Below, piece by piece: positions 52,457 through 61,991 of a stretch of 64,000 bases of DNA. Every line of letters starts with the position of its first letter. Within the stretch, counting starts at the first letter, position 1. This stretch comes from JBOFWL01 sp051653605. Its GTDB lineage: Bacteria; Spirochaetota; Brevinematia; Brevinematales; Brevinemataceae. Position numbers and translations under genes: made by a program. The notes beneath the pieces were generated by a model, which was not told the DNA's origin, ran no database searches, and saw nothing but the letters and a program-made list of their open reading frames with translations. The stretch lies in assembly GCA_051653605.1 (NCBI GenBank), contig JBOFWL010000117.1, forward strand, positions 62,001-126,000. Direction: 5' to 3'.

Positions 52457-53455
52457 TTAAAGATTGTGTTCTACAGTGTAAGGACGATCGGTAATAATAG
52501 CTTTCCACTCTTCAAGAGTAAGACCACTAAATAAAATTTTATAGACAGACTCAACGATAGGCATAGAAATATTGTGGTCAATAGCATAACGATAAATTTG
52601 CTGAACAGCACGAACACCTTCGGGAACCTGAGACATTGAAGACTCAATATCGTTAATATTATGCCCTTGAGCAATTTGTTTTCCAACATAACGATTTCGA
52701 GAGTGTTCAGAATAACAAGTGACGATAAGATCGCCTGCCCCTGTTAATCCACTAAACGTTTGAGGGTTACCTCCAATAGAAACTCCAAATCGTGTCATTT
52801 CCATAATTCCTCGAGTAACCAAGGCTGCAAGAGCATTATCTCCATAGCCTGCTTCAACAACAATACCTGCTGCAATTGCAATAATATTTTTGATAGCAGC
52901 CCCAATTTGGACTCCAGTAGGATCGTCATTAGTATAAACTCGAATCCAAGAACAAGCTAAAGCTTCCTGAACGAGTTTCGCAGCTTCTTGATTTTTTGAA
53001 GCAGCAACAAGACATGAAAATTTCTTTTGTCCTACATCTTCTGCGTGAGTGGGGCCACTTAAAGCAATAGACGCTTTTGCTTGAGGCACATATTCTTCGA
53101 TGAGATCGGTAATAGTGCGAATAGGATCTAACTCAACCCCTTTAACCGCACTTACAATAATCTGTTGATCAGTTACATGAGGGGATAGTTTTGTTAGGAC
53201 ATCACGTACAAATTTACTAGGAGTAACTAAGAGTATAATGTCAGCATTTAAAACGGCCTTCTGAATATCCGCTTCACATAAAACTTTATCTAAAACAATG
53301 CCTGGTAAATATTGCTTATTTTCTTTATCAGCAATAATATTATTAAGGGTTTCAGGTAATGCATTCCATAATGTTACTTTGTGATTTTGGCTTAGAGAAA
53401 AGGCTAGGGCGCTACCCCAGCTGCCAGCACCAAGGACGGTTATATTTAAACTCAT
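52457..53455 (-). CDS. gpsA: Glycerol-3-phosphate dehydrogenase [NAD(P)+]
   Basis: 332 residues from ATG 53455 (AAGGAAAA upstream). NAD(P) site ITVLGAGSWGSALAFSL, substrate region SGPTHAEDV, catalytic Lys in IGAAIKNIIAIAAGI, and GLTGAGDLIVTCYSEHSRN are all present. It makes glycerol-3-phosphate for phospholipids, which plsC on the other side of the divergent region will use downstream. Followed closely by recX. Confidence 0.94.
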   Translation of the reverse strand: MSLNITVLGAGSWGSALAFSLSQNHKVTLWNALPETLNNIIADKENKQYLPGIVLDKVLCEADIQKAVLNADIILLVTPSKFVRDVLTKLSPHVTDQQIIVSAVKGVELDPIRTITDLIEEYVPQAKASIALSGPTHAEDVGQKKFSCLVAASKNQEAAKLVQEALACSWIRVYTNDDPTGVQIGAAIKNIIAIAAGIVVEAGYGDNALAALVTRGIMEMTRFGVSIGGNPQTFSGLTGAGDLIVTCYSEHSRNRYVGKQIAQGHNINDIESSMSQVPEGVRAVQQIYRYAIDHNISMPIVESVYKILFSGLTLEEWKAIITDRPYTVEHNL

Positions 53456-53492
53456 ACTGTTTTTCCTTTGGATTGTTCTAATTTTAGAAAAG

Positions 53493-53521
53493 ATTATAGC
53501 TTTTTTTTTTCTTTTCGTCAA
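53493..53521 (-). promoter_or_regulatory. gpsA-recX promoter
   Basis: Minus strand TTGACG (53521-53516), 17-base A-rich spacer, TATAAT (53498-53493). Confidence 0.8.
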
Positions 53522-53546
53522 CTATACATTTTTTTATGTTAAAATG

Positions 53547-53575
53547 TTGACATTACCTTTTTAAAGATGTATAAT
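53547..53575 (+). promoter_or_regulatory. rpoZ-miaA-xseB promoter
   Basis: TTGACA (53547-53552), 17-base spacer, TATAAT (53570-53575): perfect consensus. Confidence 0.88.
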
Positions 53576-53607
53576 TATGAGATATTTTGAAAATTAAAGA
53601 GGTTTTT

Positions 53608-53832
53608 ATGCCCTTACCATTAGATGAGATTTTGTCCATCAAGGGAAACAAGTACGAGGCAACTGTTGCTGCTATTAAGTATGCAAAAGCTCTTTCTCGA
53701 GAATATAATGATGTAACAGATATTCCTGTAGGCAAAAATCGCACAGAAAAAGTTGCGTTATTAGCTTTAAGGGAAGTACTCAGTGGCAATATTGAGTACG
53801 TTTTAGAAGATCTTCCTAAACCTAAAAAATAG
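53608..53832 (+). CDS. rpoZ: RNA polymerase omega subunit
   Basis: 74 residues from ATG 53608 (AAAGAGG upstream; a TTG 21 bases earlier is in frame but lacks a ribosome site). NKYEATVAAIKYAKALSRE corresponds to the omega helix that clamps the beta' tail, and EKVALLALREVLSGNIEY to the second. Short proteins diverge, but this helix pattern and the context fit. Assists polymerase assembly. First gene of a run with miaA and xseB, under a perfect promoter. Confidence 0.82.
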   Translation: MPLPLDEILSIKGNKYEATVAAIKYAKALSREYNDVTDIPVGKNRTEKVALLALREVLSGNIEYVLEDLPKPKK

Positions 53833-53844
53833 GTTTGTAAGGCT

Positions 53845-54711
53845 ATGTTTAAAGTTCTAGCTGTTGTAGGTCCTACGGCTTCTGGAAAAACTACCAAGGC
53901 AATTTCTATCGCCCTCCGCATGGGGGGCGAAATTGTTTCTTGTGACTCTATCCAGATTTATAAATATTTCAATATTGGATCGGCAAAGCCGAATACTAAA
54001 GAGCTTTCTACGGTTCCTCACCACCTTATAAGCGCTTTAGACCCTAACCAAACTTGTACTGCGGGATTATGGAGAGATATGGCTCTACTAGCTGTGCAGG
54101 ATATTGTATCTCGAGGTAAAACGCCTATTATTACGGGAGGAACGGGGCTTTATTTTAAATCTCTTTTTATAGGATTGTTTGAAGGTAAGTCTACCGACAT
54201 CGAAATTCGCACAAATCTAGAAACCCTCGCTGATAACACAGGTTTAGAGCCACTATACACTCGATTACAGTCCATTGATCCTACTTATGCAATGAAAATA
54301 TCATGCGCAGATCGTAAACGGATTATAAGAGCCCTAGAAGCATTTGAAGTAACGGGGCTTCCTTTTTCAGAACTTCATAAAAAAAATGTAAAACCAGAAT
54401 GGGATTGGGATATTATTTCTCTTTCCCCTCCCAAACCATTACTCGAAGAAAAAATACTACTTCGAACTCAGCAAATGATTGCTGAGGGGTTGATAGAAGA
54501 AACGCAATCTCTACTAAATCAATATCCTAATAGCCCCGCTCTTGGGTCTATAGGATACAAAGAGGTAGTCTCCTATCTTAACGGAGAAATTTCAAATCAG
54601 CAAGAATTAAAAGAAACTATTGCTCTGAATACCAGACGCTTAGCTAAACATCAAAATTCACTTTTTAGAAATCTATTTAAAGATAATCCCCTTGTTTCAT
54701 GGGAAGGTTGA
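53845..54711 (+). CDS. miaA: tRNA dimethylallyltransferase
   Basis: 288 residues. P-loop GPTASGKTT at residues 9-17, SCDSIQIYKYFNIGSAKP (substrate and catalytic region), GGTGLYFKSL, and CADRKRIIRALEAFEVTG. It adds a prenyl group to A37 of tRNAs reading UNN codons. Slightly short but complete. Starts 12 bases after rpoZ; xseB starts 4 bases after its stop. Confidence 0.94.
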   Translation: MFKVLAVVGPTASGKTTKAISIALRMGGEIVSCDSIQIYKYFNIGSAKPNTKELSTVPHHLISALDPNQTCTAGLWRDMALLAVQDIVSRGKTPIITGGTGLYFKSLFIGLFEGKSTDIEIRTNLETLADNTGLEPLYTRLQSIDPTYAMKISCADRKRIIRALEAFEVTGLPFSELHKKNVKPEWDWDIISLSPPKPLLEEKILLRTQQMIAEGLIEETQSLLNQYPNSPALGSIGYKEVVSYLNGEISNQQELKETIALNTRRLAKHQNSLFRNLFKDNPLVSWEG

Positions 54712-54715
54712 TAGT

Positions 54716-54910
54716 ATGAAAAAAAAGACTACTACTTTTGGGCAAATGAAAACAGAACTTGAACAAATTGCAGAAGCGCTAGAAGATAGTGCATTGTCAT
54801 ATGATCAAATGAAGGATCTGGCAGAACAAGGAGAGGAGATAGCTTCTCAGCTGAGCAGTGCTTTGTCTCGAGATTTAGTATCAGTATCCGAAAAGTTAAA
54901 AAAACGTTAA
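54716..54910 (+). CDS. xseB: Exodeoxyribonuclease VII small subunit
   Basis: 64 residues from ATG 54716. TFGQMKTELEQIAEALED followed by SYDQMKDLAEQGEEIA is the XseB coiled-coil pattern (usually 'sleesl..LE.gel.Leeal..yeeG'). It partners XseA in degrading single-stranded DNA; xseA is not nearby in this window. Last of the rpoZ-miaA-xseB unit. Confidence 0.8.
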   Translation: MKKKTTTFGQMKTELEQIAEALEDSALSYDQMKDLAEQGEEIASQLSSALSRDLVSVSEKLKKR

Positions 54911-54927
54911 TTCCTTCTAAATTATGC

Positions 54928-54956
54928 TTGATTTTTTCAATAATTTTAGATAGAAT
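54928..54956 (+). promoter_or_regulatory. plsC-scpA-scpB promoter
   Basis: TTGATT (54928-54933), 17-base spacer, TAGAAT (54951-54956). A small hairpin (CTTCG / CGAAG) follows at 54960-54976. Confidence 0.65.
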
Positions 54957-54993
54957 ATGCTTCGCATATACGAAGTATGACGGAAGGTTGTCA

Positions 54994-55734
54994 ATGAGAA
55001 ATCTATTTGTTCTTTACCAAACATTAGCTTATCGTTTCATCAGCCCATTTTTATCATATCTTATTTATGGGCCTATACATATTATTCTTCTTTTGCTAAG
55101 ACAATATACAGCATATGCTCGCCTTAACAGTTGGTGGGCAGCAGGCACTTTGCCTTGGATTGGGCAAAAATTTACCGTTAAGGGCCATAACAATATTACT
55201 GATGCCTCAACAGAAAAACGGTTCTTAGTTGTTGCAAATCATTCAAGTTATATGGATATACCATCTATTATAGGATTGTTTCCTAATACACCGGTTACTT
55301 GGGTTGTTAAGGAATCATTGATTTCAAAGCCTGTTGTTGGACAATTAATTCAATTAGGAATGGGCACACCGATTTCGTCTAATAATGCAAGAGTTTGCCA
55401 AGATAAGATCTTAAAGAGAACGGCTATTATCCGTAAAAATATGAATCCTCATATTGCGATTTTTCCAGAAGGAACACGGACAAAAGATGGCAAGATTCAA
55501 AAATTTAAAAGAGGCTTTGTGCTATTGATGCGTCGTTATGAGATGGATATTTTACCAGTTACGATTAACGGGTTTCCAACTTTTGATAATCGTTGCGATT
55601 TCTGGACAAATCCAGATGCTAACATAGAAATAATTGTGCATCCACCAGTATCATATGAATCATTGAAAGATAGGGATGATAAAGAAATTGCTCAAATGAT
55701 GCAAGATATTATCTCATCTCAATACCACCCTTAG
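54994..55734 (+). CDS. plsC: 1-acyl-sn-glycerol-3-phosphate acyltransferase
   Basis: 246 residues from ATG 54994 (GGAAGG upstream). Catalytic motif NHSSYMD (HX4D), then FPEGTRTKDGKIQKFKRG (glycerophosphate-binding). An N-terminal membrane segment anchors it to the inner face. It acylates lysophosphatidate to phosphatidate in phospholipid synthesis. scpA begins 8 bases after its stop. Confidence 0.92.
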   Translation: MRNLFVLYQTLAYRFISPFLSYLIYGPIHIILLLLRQYTAYARLNSWWAAGTLPWIGQKFTVKGHNNITDASTEKRFLVVANHSSYMDIPSIIGLFPNTPVTWVVKESLISKPVVGQLIQLGMGTPISSNNARVCQDKILKRTAIIRKNMNPHIAIFPEGTRTKDGKIQKFKRGFVLLMRRYEMDILPVTINGFPTFDNRCDFWTNPDANIEIIVHPPVSYESLKDRDDKEIAQMMQDIISSQYHP

Positions 55735-55742
55735 GAGATTAA

Positions 55743-56468
55743 ATGTTTTTCAACAGTGCGCATAGTATCTATCAACTTCATTTGAAAAATTTTGAAGGTC
55801 CTTTAGAGCTTCTTAATGAATTAATAGGTAGTGACGAGCTGGATATTACTCAGATTGATTTAGCTCAAGTAACAGAGCAATATTTATCCTATATAAAGGC
55901 TATGCAAGAATTTAGTATAGAAGTTGCCTCAGAGTTTTTTGTTGTAGCAGCAACTCTTATTTATAGTAAAACAAGGCGAATTCTTCCTAAACCTGTTGAT
56001 GAAAATGAAGAAGAACTACTCGATGAACAAGAACTCCTTACTAGATTGAAAGAATATCGTTTCTTTAAGGCTCTGGGAAGAAAACTTGAAGAAAGTTTTG
56101 ATAAAGGGTCTGTTTACTATACTAGAGGGCGAATGCTAGGTATGTCTGATAAAGATGAACCGCGAGAAATATCAGAACTAACAATAGGAGACCTTCTAAG
56201 AGCTGTTGCACGTTATCGAGGATATTTCCTTCGTAAGCCGGTCCCAATTAAACGTCGACAGGTTAGTGTAGAACAAAAAGTAGTTAAAATGATGGCTTTT
56301 TTAGAGCAGATTAAATCCGCGAAATTTAGCGCAATAATGGCAGATGAAAAAGATAAAGAAAGTCGAATTGCAGGATTTCTTGGAGCAGCAGAACTAGCTT
56401 TACGTCAAAAAGCGGTGGTTGTCCAAGATAAAATATTTGCAGATTTTGATATTATCAGAAAGGACTAG
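55743..56468 (+). CDS. scpA: Segregation and condensation protein A
   Basis: 241 residues. YQLHLKNFEGPLELLNELI is the family opening (F.GPLDLLL.LI), followed by EVASEFFVVAATLIYSKTRRILP and a C-terminal winged helix. It is the kleisin that closes the SMC ring together with ScpB for chromosome condensation. scpB lies 23 bases downstream. Confidence 0.92.
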   Translation: MFFNSAHSIYQLHLKNFEGPLELLNELIGSDELDITQIDLAQVTEQYLSYIKAMQEFSIEVASEFFVVAATLIYSKTRRILPKPVDENEEELLDEQELLTRLKEYRFFKALGRKLEESFDKGSVYYTRGRMLGMSDKDEPREISELTIGDLLRAVARYRGYFLRKPVPIKRRQVSVEQKVVKMMAFLEQIKSAKFSAIMADEKDKESRIAGFLGAAELALRQKAVVVQDKIFADFDIIRKD

Positions 56469-56491
56469 CCAATAAGATATGAGGAAGCCTT

Positions 56492-57097
56492 ATGCGAACA
56501 CTATTTCTAAATAAAACATATTCTAAAAATGAAATTTCTGGATTAATTGAATCTGTATTGTATGTATATGGAAAACCTGTAGATAAGTTTCGATTATGCG
56601 ATTGGTTTTCTGTATCGGAACAAGAACTGGATGATATAATTGCGGAGTTAAATTCTACCTACGAAAATAGACATTCAGGTTTGAGAATTATTTTAGTTGC
56701 AAATGGTTACCAAATGGCTACAAATCCTTTGTTTAAAGAAGAAATGAGGGAATTGTTTGGCTCAAAAGATGAAAATAGATTATCAGATACAATAATGGAG
56801 ATTTTAGCAATAGTTGCCTATAAGCAACCTATAACTAAAGAAGAAATAGATAAGATTAGAGGTGTAAATAGCTCTCGATCGTTGAATTCATTGCTTGGGT
56901 TGAAACTTATAGATATAGTTGGATCCGATGATCTCTTAGAAGAACCTCTCTATGGGACAACAAAAAGATTTCTTGAAGTATTCCGACTTAAAAGCTTGAG
57001 AGATCTACCCTCCCCAGAAAATCTAGATTTTTCTGTATTAGAAACATCGGAATCTAGCGAGAATCAAGAAGATCCTCTTTTTGAAGTTGAAAAATAA
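56492..57097 (+). CDS. scpB: Segregation and condensation protein B
   Basis: 201 residues. Two winged-helix domains: ISGLIESVLYVYGKPVDKFRL, and DTIMEILAIVAYKQPITKEEIDKIRGVNSS (in part), the second a strong ScpB hallmark; LYGTTKRFLEVFRL completes it. Dimeric partner of ScpA and SMC. Last gene of the plsC-scpA-scpB unit. Confidence 0.93.
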   Translation: MRTLFLNKTYSKNEISGLIESVLYVYGKPVDKFRLCDWFSVSEQELDDIIAELNSTYENRHSGLRIILVANGYQMATNPLFKEEMRELFGSKDENRLSDTIMEILAIVAYKQPITKEEIDKIRGVNSSRSLNSLLGLKLIDIVGSDDLLEEPLYGTTKRFLEVFRLKSLRDLPSPENLDFSVLETSESSENQEDPLFEVEK

Positions 57098-57280
57098 ATA
57101 TAAAATATATAAAAAAATATTTCTTAAAAAAAGTATCTTTTTACTCTATTTATAGTTACATTAAAAAACATAAGATTGAGATTTTTGGTAGTACCCTTTA
57201 GAATACTGTTACGCTTTTGAGATAAAATCTCCATATATATAAAGTGTGATAACATCTGTAAAATCTTTTTGGAGGAAAAA

Positions 57281-59155
57281 ATGTTTGACACACAGGATTT
57301 ACTCAGTCAAATAAATGTATACAATAAGTATGCTCGGTTTGTTGAGGATCAAAATAGACGAGAGACTTGGGATGAAATTACAGACCGAGTCATGTCAATG
57401 CATATTGACCGTTTTCCTAAACTAACTGATGATATTGTACGCGCTTTTTCCTTTGTAAGAGAGAAAAAGGTGTTGCCTTCAATGCGAAGCCTTCAGTTTG
57501 CAGGGCGTCCTATTGAACTCAACCCGGTGCGCCTTTACAATTGTTCTTATGTTGCGGTTAATCATCATAAAGTATTTGCTGAAATTATGTTTTTGTTACT
57601 CTCAGGTACGGGAGTAGGGTTTTCTGTTCAAAAACATCATGTGGCTCAACTTCCTACTATAAAAAGGGCTTCAAGAAAAGTTCGATTTATGATAGGTGAC
57701 AGTATCGAAGGGTGGGCAGAGGCGGTTAATCGCCTTATCAAAGCTCATTTAGGCTTATCAGATACCTATCCTGAATTTGATTATAGAGATATTCGTGCAA
57801 AAGGGACACCCTTGAAAACAAGTGGTGGAAGAGCACCTGGTCATGAACCATTAAAAGAATGTTTAGAAAATATTGCGCAAATTTTAACTCTTAAAAAAGA
57901 TGGAACGAAATTATCATCTCTTGAAGTGCATGATATTATTTGTTATTTAGCAGATGCTGTTCTTGCAGGTGGGATTCGCCGGTCTGCTACAATCTCATTA
58001 TTTTCAAAAGATGATAAAGAAATGCTTGAGTGTAAACATGGTGCTTGGTGGGAGAAAAATTTACAACGAGCTAGAGCAAATAATTCTGTTCTTTTACACC
58101 GAGGAGAAACTAGCAAAGAAGAATTTTTAGAATTATGGAAAATAGTTCAAGCTAGTGGAAGTGGGGAACCTGGTATCATTTTTACAAATGATTTAGAAAT
58201 GGGGACTAATCCTTGTGCTGAAATTTCTTTGTCTAATTTTGGTTTTTGTAATTTAATCGAAGTTAATGCCGGGAGTATTACGTCTCAATATGATTTAAAT
58301 GAAAGAGTTAAAGCTGGGTCTATGATAGGAACTCTTCAGGCTGCCTATACGGATTTCCACTTTTTGCGCGATAACTGGAGAATTCAAGCCGAAAAAGATG
58401 CTCAAATTGGTGTTTCTATGACAGGAATTGCAGATGGAGCAGTGTTGCATCATAATCTCAGAGAAGCAGCTCAGGCTGTTCTTTCTGAAAACTCAAGAAT
58501 TGCAAGTCTGTTAGGTATTAACGAATCTGTTCGTTGTACAACAGTTAAACCCAGTGGTAACTCATCTGTAGTCCTTAAAACAAGTTCAGGAGTTCATGCT
58601 AGACATGCACCATATTACTGGCGCCGAATGCGTATTAGTAAGGCGGATACTCTTTATAATTACCTTTCAATTATTGCCCCATACCTTTTGGAAGATGATC
58701 TCAGAAATCCTAGTGAGGCTATTGTGCGAGTTTCGGTTCGTTCTCCTGAAGGAGCTATTTTCCGTAATGAAAGCCCTCTACAATTCTTAGATCGAGTTAA
58801 ATTTTTACATGATGACTGGATTCAACCAGGACATCGATCGGGGGAGAATAGCAATAATGTTTCTGCAACATGTTCTATTAAAGAAGATGAATGGGAAACA
58901 GTTGGTGAATGGATGTGGCAAAATAGAAATAGTTATAATGGTATTTCAGTTTTACCTTATGATGGGGGATCTTATCCTCAACTTCCATTTGAAGAATGCT
59001 CTAAAGCCGATTACGATAACTTTGTTGTTCAGATTAAAGATGCCTATGCTATGGGAAGTGTAATAAATCTTAATGATATTAAAGAATTTCATGATAATAC
59101 CGATCTTAAAGGTGAAGTTGCTTGTGGTGGTGGAGCTTGTGAGCTCTTTCTCTAG
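57281..59155 (+). CDS. nrdJ: Adenosylcobalamin-dependent ribonucleotide reductase (class II)
   Basis: 624 residues from ATG 57281 (GGAGGAA upstream). RLYNCSYVAVN holds the first active-site Cys, GGIRRSATISLF the radical region, NPCAEISLSNFGFCNL the second Cys, and CGGGACELFL at the end the C-x4-C reductant-shuttle pair. It belongs to the monomeric RTPR-like group, but is shorter than the Lactobacillus enzyme (about 739), with no N-terminal ATP cone. It makes deoxynucleotides in a B12-dependent way without oxygen. I saw no cobalamin riboswitch in the 183 bases before it. Confidence 0.9.
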   Translation: MFDTQDLLSQINVYNKYARFVEDQNRRETWDEITDRVMSMHIDRFPKLTDDIVRAFSFVREKKVLPSMRSLQFAGRPIELNPVRLYNCSYVAVNHHKVFAEIMFLLLSGTGVGFSVQKHHVAQLPTIKRASRKVRFMIGDSIEGWAEAVNRLIKAHLGLSDTYPEFDYRDIRAKGTPLKTSGGRAPGHEPLKECLENIAQILTLKKDGTKLSSLEVHDIICYLADAVLAGGIRRSATISLFSKDDKEMLECKHGAWWEKNLQRARANNSVLLHRGETSKEEFLELWKIVQASGSGEPGIIFTNDLEMGTNPCAEISLSNFGFCNLIEVNAGSITSQYDLNERVKAGSMIGTLQAAYTDFHFLRDNWRIQAEKDAQIGVSMTGIADGAVLHHNLREAAQAVLSENSRIASLLGINESVRCTTVKPSGNSSVVLKTSSGVHARHAPYYWRRMRISKADTLYNYLSIIAPYLLEDDLRNPSEAIVRVSVRSPEGAIFRNESPLQFLDRVKFLHDDWIQPGHRSGENSNNVSATCSIKEDEWETVGEWMWQNRNSYNGISVLPYDGGSYPQLPFEECSKADYDNFVVQIKDAYAMGSVINLNDIKEFHDNTDLKGEVACGGGACELFL

Positions 59156-59224
59156 TTTAAGAAATTACAAAAATACTGTAATTAACAAGGGACACTTCTT
59201 ATAAAACTTTATAGGAGTTATCGT

Positions 59225-59563
59225 ATGAAAAAGTATCGTGTGCTTGCTGTGTTATTGGCAATTAGTTTTGGGCAAGCTTTTGCTGTTGAGCTTAAAATTT
59301 CCCCTTTTAGGCTTAATTATATAGTATACTATCAAATTTTACATAAAATGATGGGTGTTCCTCTTGGAGAGTTTAAAAATGTAGGAGTTATATCAGAGAC
59401 TCCTAGTAAATTGGTTTTTGAATACGACGGTAAACGTTATACAGCAACAACATTTACAGGGCAAGGTGTAATACATGTTCAAATGCCCAATGGAATGAAT
59501 AATAGATATATTTCTCAAGTTAGGTTTCCTTCTATTGTTCTTACAGATTTTGATAAATTCTAA
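59225..59563 (+). CDS. Small exported protein of unknown function
   Basis: 112 residues with a signal peptide (MKKYRVLAVLLAISFGQAFA). The mature part is a short beta-rich domain (KLVFEYDGKRYTATTFTGQG). No family recognised. Located after nrdJ, with its own ribosome site (TAGGAG) and terminator; a promoter may lie at 59165-59215. Confidence 0.68.
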   Translation: MKKYRVLAVLLAISFGQAFAVELKISPFRLNYIVYYQILHKMMGVPLGEFKNVGVISETPSKLVFEYDGKRYTATTFTGQGVIHVQMPNGMNNRYISQVRFPSIVLTDFDKF

Positions 59564-59570
59564 CTAAATA

Positions 59571-59604
59571 AAATAAAAGCATCCAATGGATGCTTTTATT
59601 TTAT
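59571..59604. terminator. Bidirectional terminator before clpX
   Basis: Perfect stem AAATAAAAGCATCC / GGATGCTTTTATTT between convergent genes. Confidence 0.88.
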
Positions 59605-59616
59605 TTAAATAATATA

Positions 59617-60864
59617 TTATTTTTTAGTTATCGTTGGCATTTCCCCTAATAATAGGGTATTTCCATCAACTAGAACTTTTGCTGGTGCAAGAGAAGGGGC
59701 ATCAAACATTATATTAAGCATAGCCTCTTCTAAAATTGCTCTTAGCCCACGCGCGCCTGTTTTTCTGGCTAATGCTTTCTGGACAATTGCAATCAGGGCA
59801 TCATGTGAAAATTCAACTTCTAAATCATCAAGAGATAGAAGCTTCTGATATTGCTTTATCAGGGCGTTTTTAGGCTCGGTAAGGATACGAAGTAAATCTT
59901 CTTCGGATAAAGAAGAAAGTAAGGCAAGAACGGGGATACGTCCGATAAATTCAGGAATAAGCCCATAACGAACAAGATCTTCTGGCTCTGTTCTTTCTAA
60001 AACATCTTCATTTATCTTATTAGACTGGTCTTTGAACCCAATTGCATTTCGTCCAATACGGCGTTTAACAATATCTTCTAATCCGATGAATGCTCCACCT
60101 AAAATAAAGAGAATATTGGAGGTATCAATCATAATTTGTTGTTGTTGTGGATGTTTTCTTCCTCCTATAGGGGGAACTCCAGCAATGGTGCCTTCGATAA
60201 TTTTTAGAAGAGATTGTTGGACACCTTCACCAGAAACATCTCTCGTGATAGATACATTTTCACTCTTACGAGCAATTTTATCGATCTCATCTATATAAAT
60301 AATTCCTCGTTCAGCTTTTCTAACAATAGGATCCCAGTTGCGAACCTCATCAAGGCTTCGTCCAGCTGCATTTTGAATTAAACGAAGAAGCACATTCTCA
60401 ACATCATCACCAACATATCCAGCTTCTGTAAGAGTTGTTGCATCAGCGATAGCAAAGGGAACATCTAAAAGTTTAGCTAAAGTCTTAGCTAATAATGTTT
60501 TGCCAGAACCTGTTGGCCCGATAAGTAACACGTTACTTTTTTCAATTTCAACAGAATTATCATCATTACTTGTTAGAACACGCTTATAATGATTATAAAC
60601 AGCAACTGATAATACTTTTTTGGGATGTTCTTGCCCAATAACATATTGGTCTAAGTATTTCTTGATATCTTGAGGTTTAGGAAGTTTTTGCAAGGTATCT
60701 TTTCTGTAGTCACTTTGAGAAACATTCTCTTCAGAAATATCTGCTGCACGGACTAAACAGTCTTCACATATTAACAAACCGTCCTCTCCTTGATACAACT
60801 TAACATCTGTTGCTGGAGCATGACATATATGACATTCAAACGGGGGGAGAGAATTATCCTTCAT
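59617..60864 (-). CDS. clpX: ATP-dependent protease ATPase subunit ClpX
   Basis: 415 residues. Zinc-binding domain Cys11-x2-Cys14 ... Cys33-x2-Cys36; Walker A GPTGSGKT; pore loop GYVG; Walker B IIYIDEID; sensor region [12 protein letters not shown] with the arginine finger. The ClpP-docking IGF-type loop appears as AIGFKDQ. Unfolds tagged proteins for ClpP. Shares one base with the clpP stop. Confidence 0.95.
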   Translation of the reverse strand: MKDNSLPPFECHICHAPATDVKLYQGEDGLLICEDCLVRAADISEENVSQSDYRKDTLQKLPKPQDIKKYLDQYVIGQEHPKKVLSVAVYNHYKRVLTSNDDNSVEIEKSNVLLIGPTGSGKTLLAKTLAKLLDVPFAIADATTLTEAGYVGDDVENVLLRLIQNAAGRSLDEVRNWDPIVRKAERGIIYIDEIDKIARKSENVSITRDVSGEGVQQSLLKIIEGTIAGVPPIGGRKHPQQQQIMIDTSNILFILGGAFIGLEDIVKRRIGRNAIGFKDQSNKINEDVLERTEPEDLVRYGLIPEFIGRIPVLALLSSLSEEDLLRILTEPKNALIKQYQKLLSLDDLEVEFSHDALIAIVQKALARKTGARGLRAILEEAMLNIMFDAPSLAPAKVLVDGNTLLLGEMPTITKK

Positions 60865-61472
60865 TAACTTTTAACCGTCTTTTTTTCAATAATTTTATCA
60901 ATCAAACCATATTTAAGCGCTTCATCAGCAGACATAAAATTATCTCTATCCATATCTCGCTCAATTGTTTTAATAGTCTTACCTGTATTTTTAGCAACAA
61001 TACTGTTAAGAATTTCACGAAGTCTAAGAATTTCCTTAGCTTGAATTTCGATGTCAGACGCTTGCCCTTGCGCACCACCACTAGGTTGATGAATCATAAT
61101 ACGAGAAGTAGGTAAGGAATAGCGCTTACCTTTTGCTCCTGCTGCCAATAAAAATGCACCCATAGATGCAGCTTGCCCCATACAAATTGTAGAGACATCT
61201 GGCTTGATAAACTGCATAGTATCATAAATAGCAAGCCCTGCTGTAACAACTCCACCAGGAGAATTAATATATAGTTCAATATCCTTTTCTGGGTCTTCAG
61301 CAGCCAAAAATAGTAATTGTGCTACTACTAAGTTTGCAATTTCATCATTAATGGGACTACCCAAAAGGATGATACGTTCCTTTAGTAGACGAGAATAAAT
61401 ATCATACGATCGCTCGCCTCGTCCTGTTTGCTCAACTACAATAGGCACATAGTAATTATTTTGTTCAGACAT
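60864..61472 (-). CDS. clpP: ATP-dependent Clp protease proteolytic subunit
   Basis: 202 residues. Catalytic Ser103 (GQAASMGAF) and His128 ([10 protein letters not shown]), with the Asp in the ERDMDRDNF region. [22 protein letters not shown] is the typical start. GGAGGG precedes the ATG. First of clpP-clpX; tig is not adjacent here. Confidence 0.96.
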   Translation of the reverse strand: MSEQNNYYVPIVVEQTGRGERSYDIYSRLLKERIILLGSPINDEIANLVVAQLLFLAAEDPEKDIELYINSPGGVVTAGLAIYDTMQFIKPDVSTICMGQAASMGAFLLAAGAKGKRYSLPTSRIMIHQPSGGAQGQASDIEIQAKEILRLREILNSIVAKNTGKTIKTIERDMDRDNFMSADEALKYGLIDKIIEKKTVKS

Positions 61473-61502
61473 ATACCCTCCAAAAGGTAATTATTAAAAA
61501 TA

Positions 61503-61531
61503 TTGAAATAAACCTACTTTTATGATAGAAT
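61503..61531 (+). promoter_or_regulatory. Promoter of the DUF192 gene
   Basis: TTGAAA (61503-61508), 17-base spacer, TAGAAT (61526-61531). Confidence 0.65.
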
Positions 61532-61568
61532 TTTTATAGTGAAAAATCAAGTTTTTAAGGGAGTTTTT

Positions 61569-61991
61569 ATGAAAACAGCTCTAATGATCGCATTTCTTTT
61601 TATGGGGCAAAATTACAATATTGAGCTTGCAATCACTCCTGTGGAGCAGATTACAGGTCTTATGTATAGAAAGGAGTGGACACCAACTAGCCAAGGTATG
61701 TTGTTTTTAAATAACGAACCAAGAAAAGTTTCATTTTGGATGAAAAATACATATCTTAATATGTATATTATGTATCTTGATCCAGAAATGAATTTACTAG
61801 AAAGCTACTATCCTAATCCTTTAGATGAGACAAGTATTCCATCAAAATCAACTAATGTTATGTATATATTAGAACTTAACCCTGAATATGAACCTATTGT
61901 AAGATCAAATTGGCTTGAGTTTAAAACAGAGATGAAACAAGCCCTTGATGGAAAGGAAAAAGATATAGCTCGCCTAAAGCGCCCTTTATAA
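61569..61991 (+). CDS. DUF192 family protein
   Basis: 140 residues from ATG 61569 (GGGAG upstream). It has a short hydrophobic N-terminus that may be an export signal. The DUF192 core is clear: EQITGLMYRKEWTPTSQGMLF, then FWMKNTYLNMYIMYLD and YILELN. The family is small, beta-rich and of unknown function, usually exported. Its end overlaps the convergent gene by 6 bases. Confidence 0.85.
   Translation: MKTALMIAFLFMGQNYNIELAITPVEQITGLMYRKEWTPTSQGMLFLNNEPRKVSFWMKNTYLNMYIMYLDPEMNLLESYYPNPLDETSIPSKSTNVMYILELNPEYEPIVRSNWLEFKTEMKQALDGKEKDIARLKRPL

Noticed and set aside
57098..57280. Possible cobalamin riboswitch before nrdJ
   Set aside because: No B12-box or long structured leader is visible; only a small GAGAT/ATCTC hairpin.
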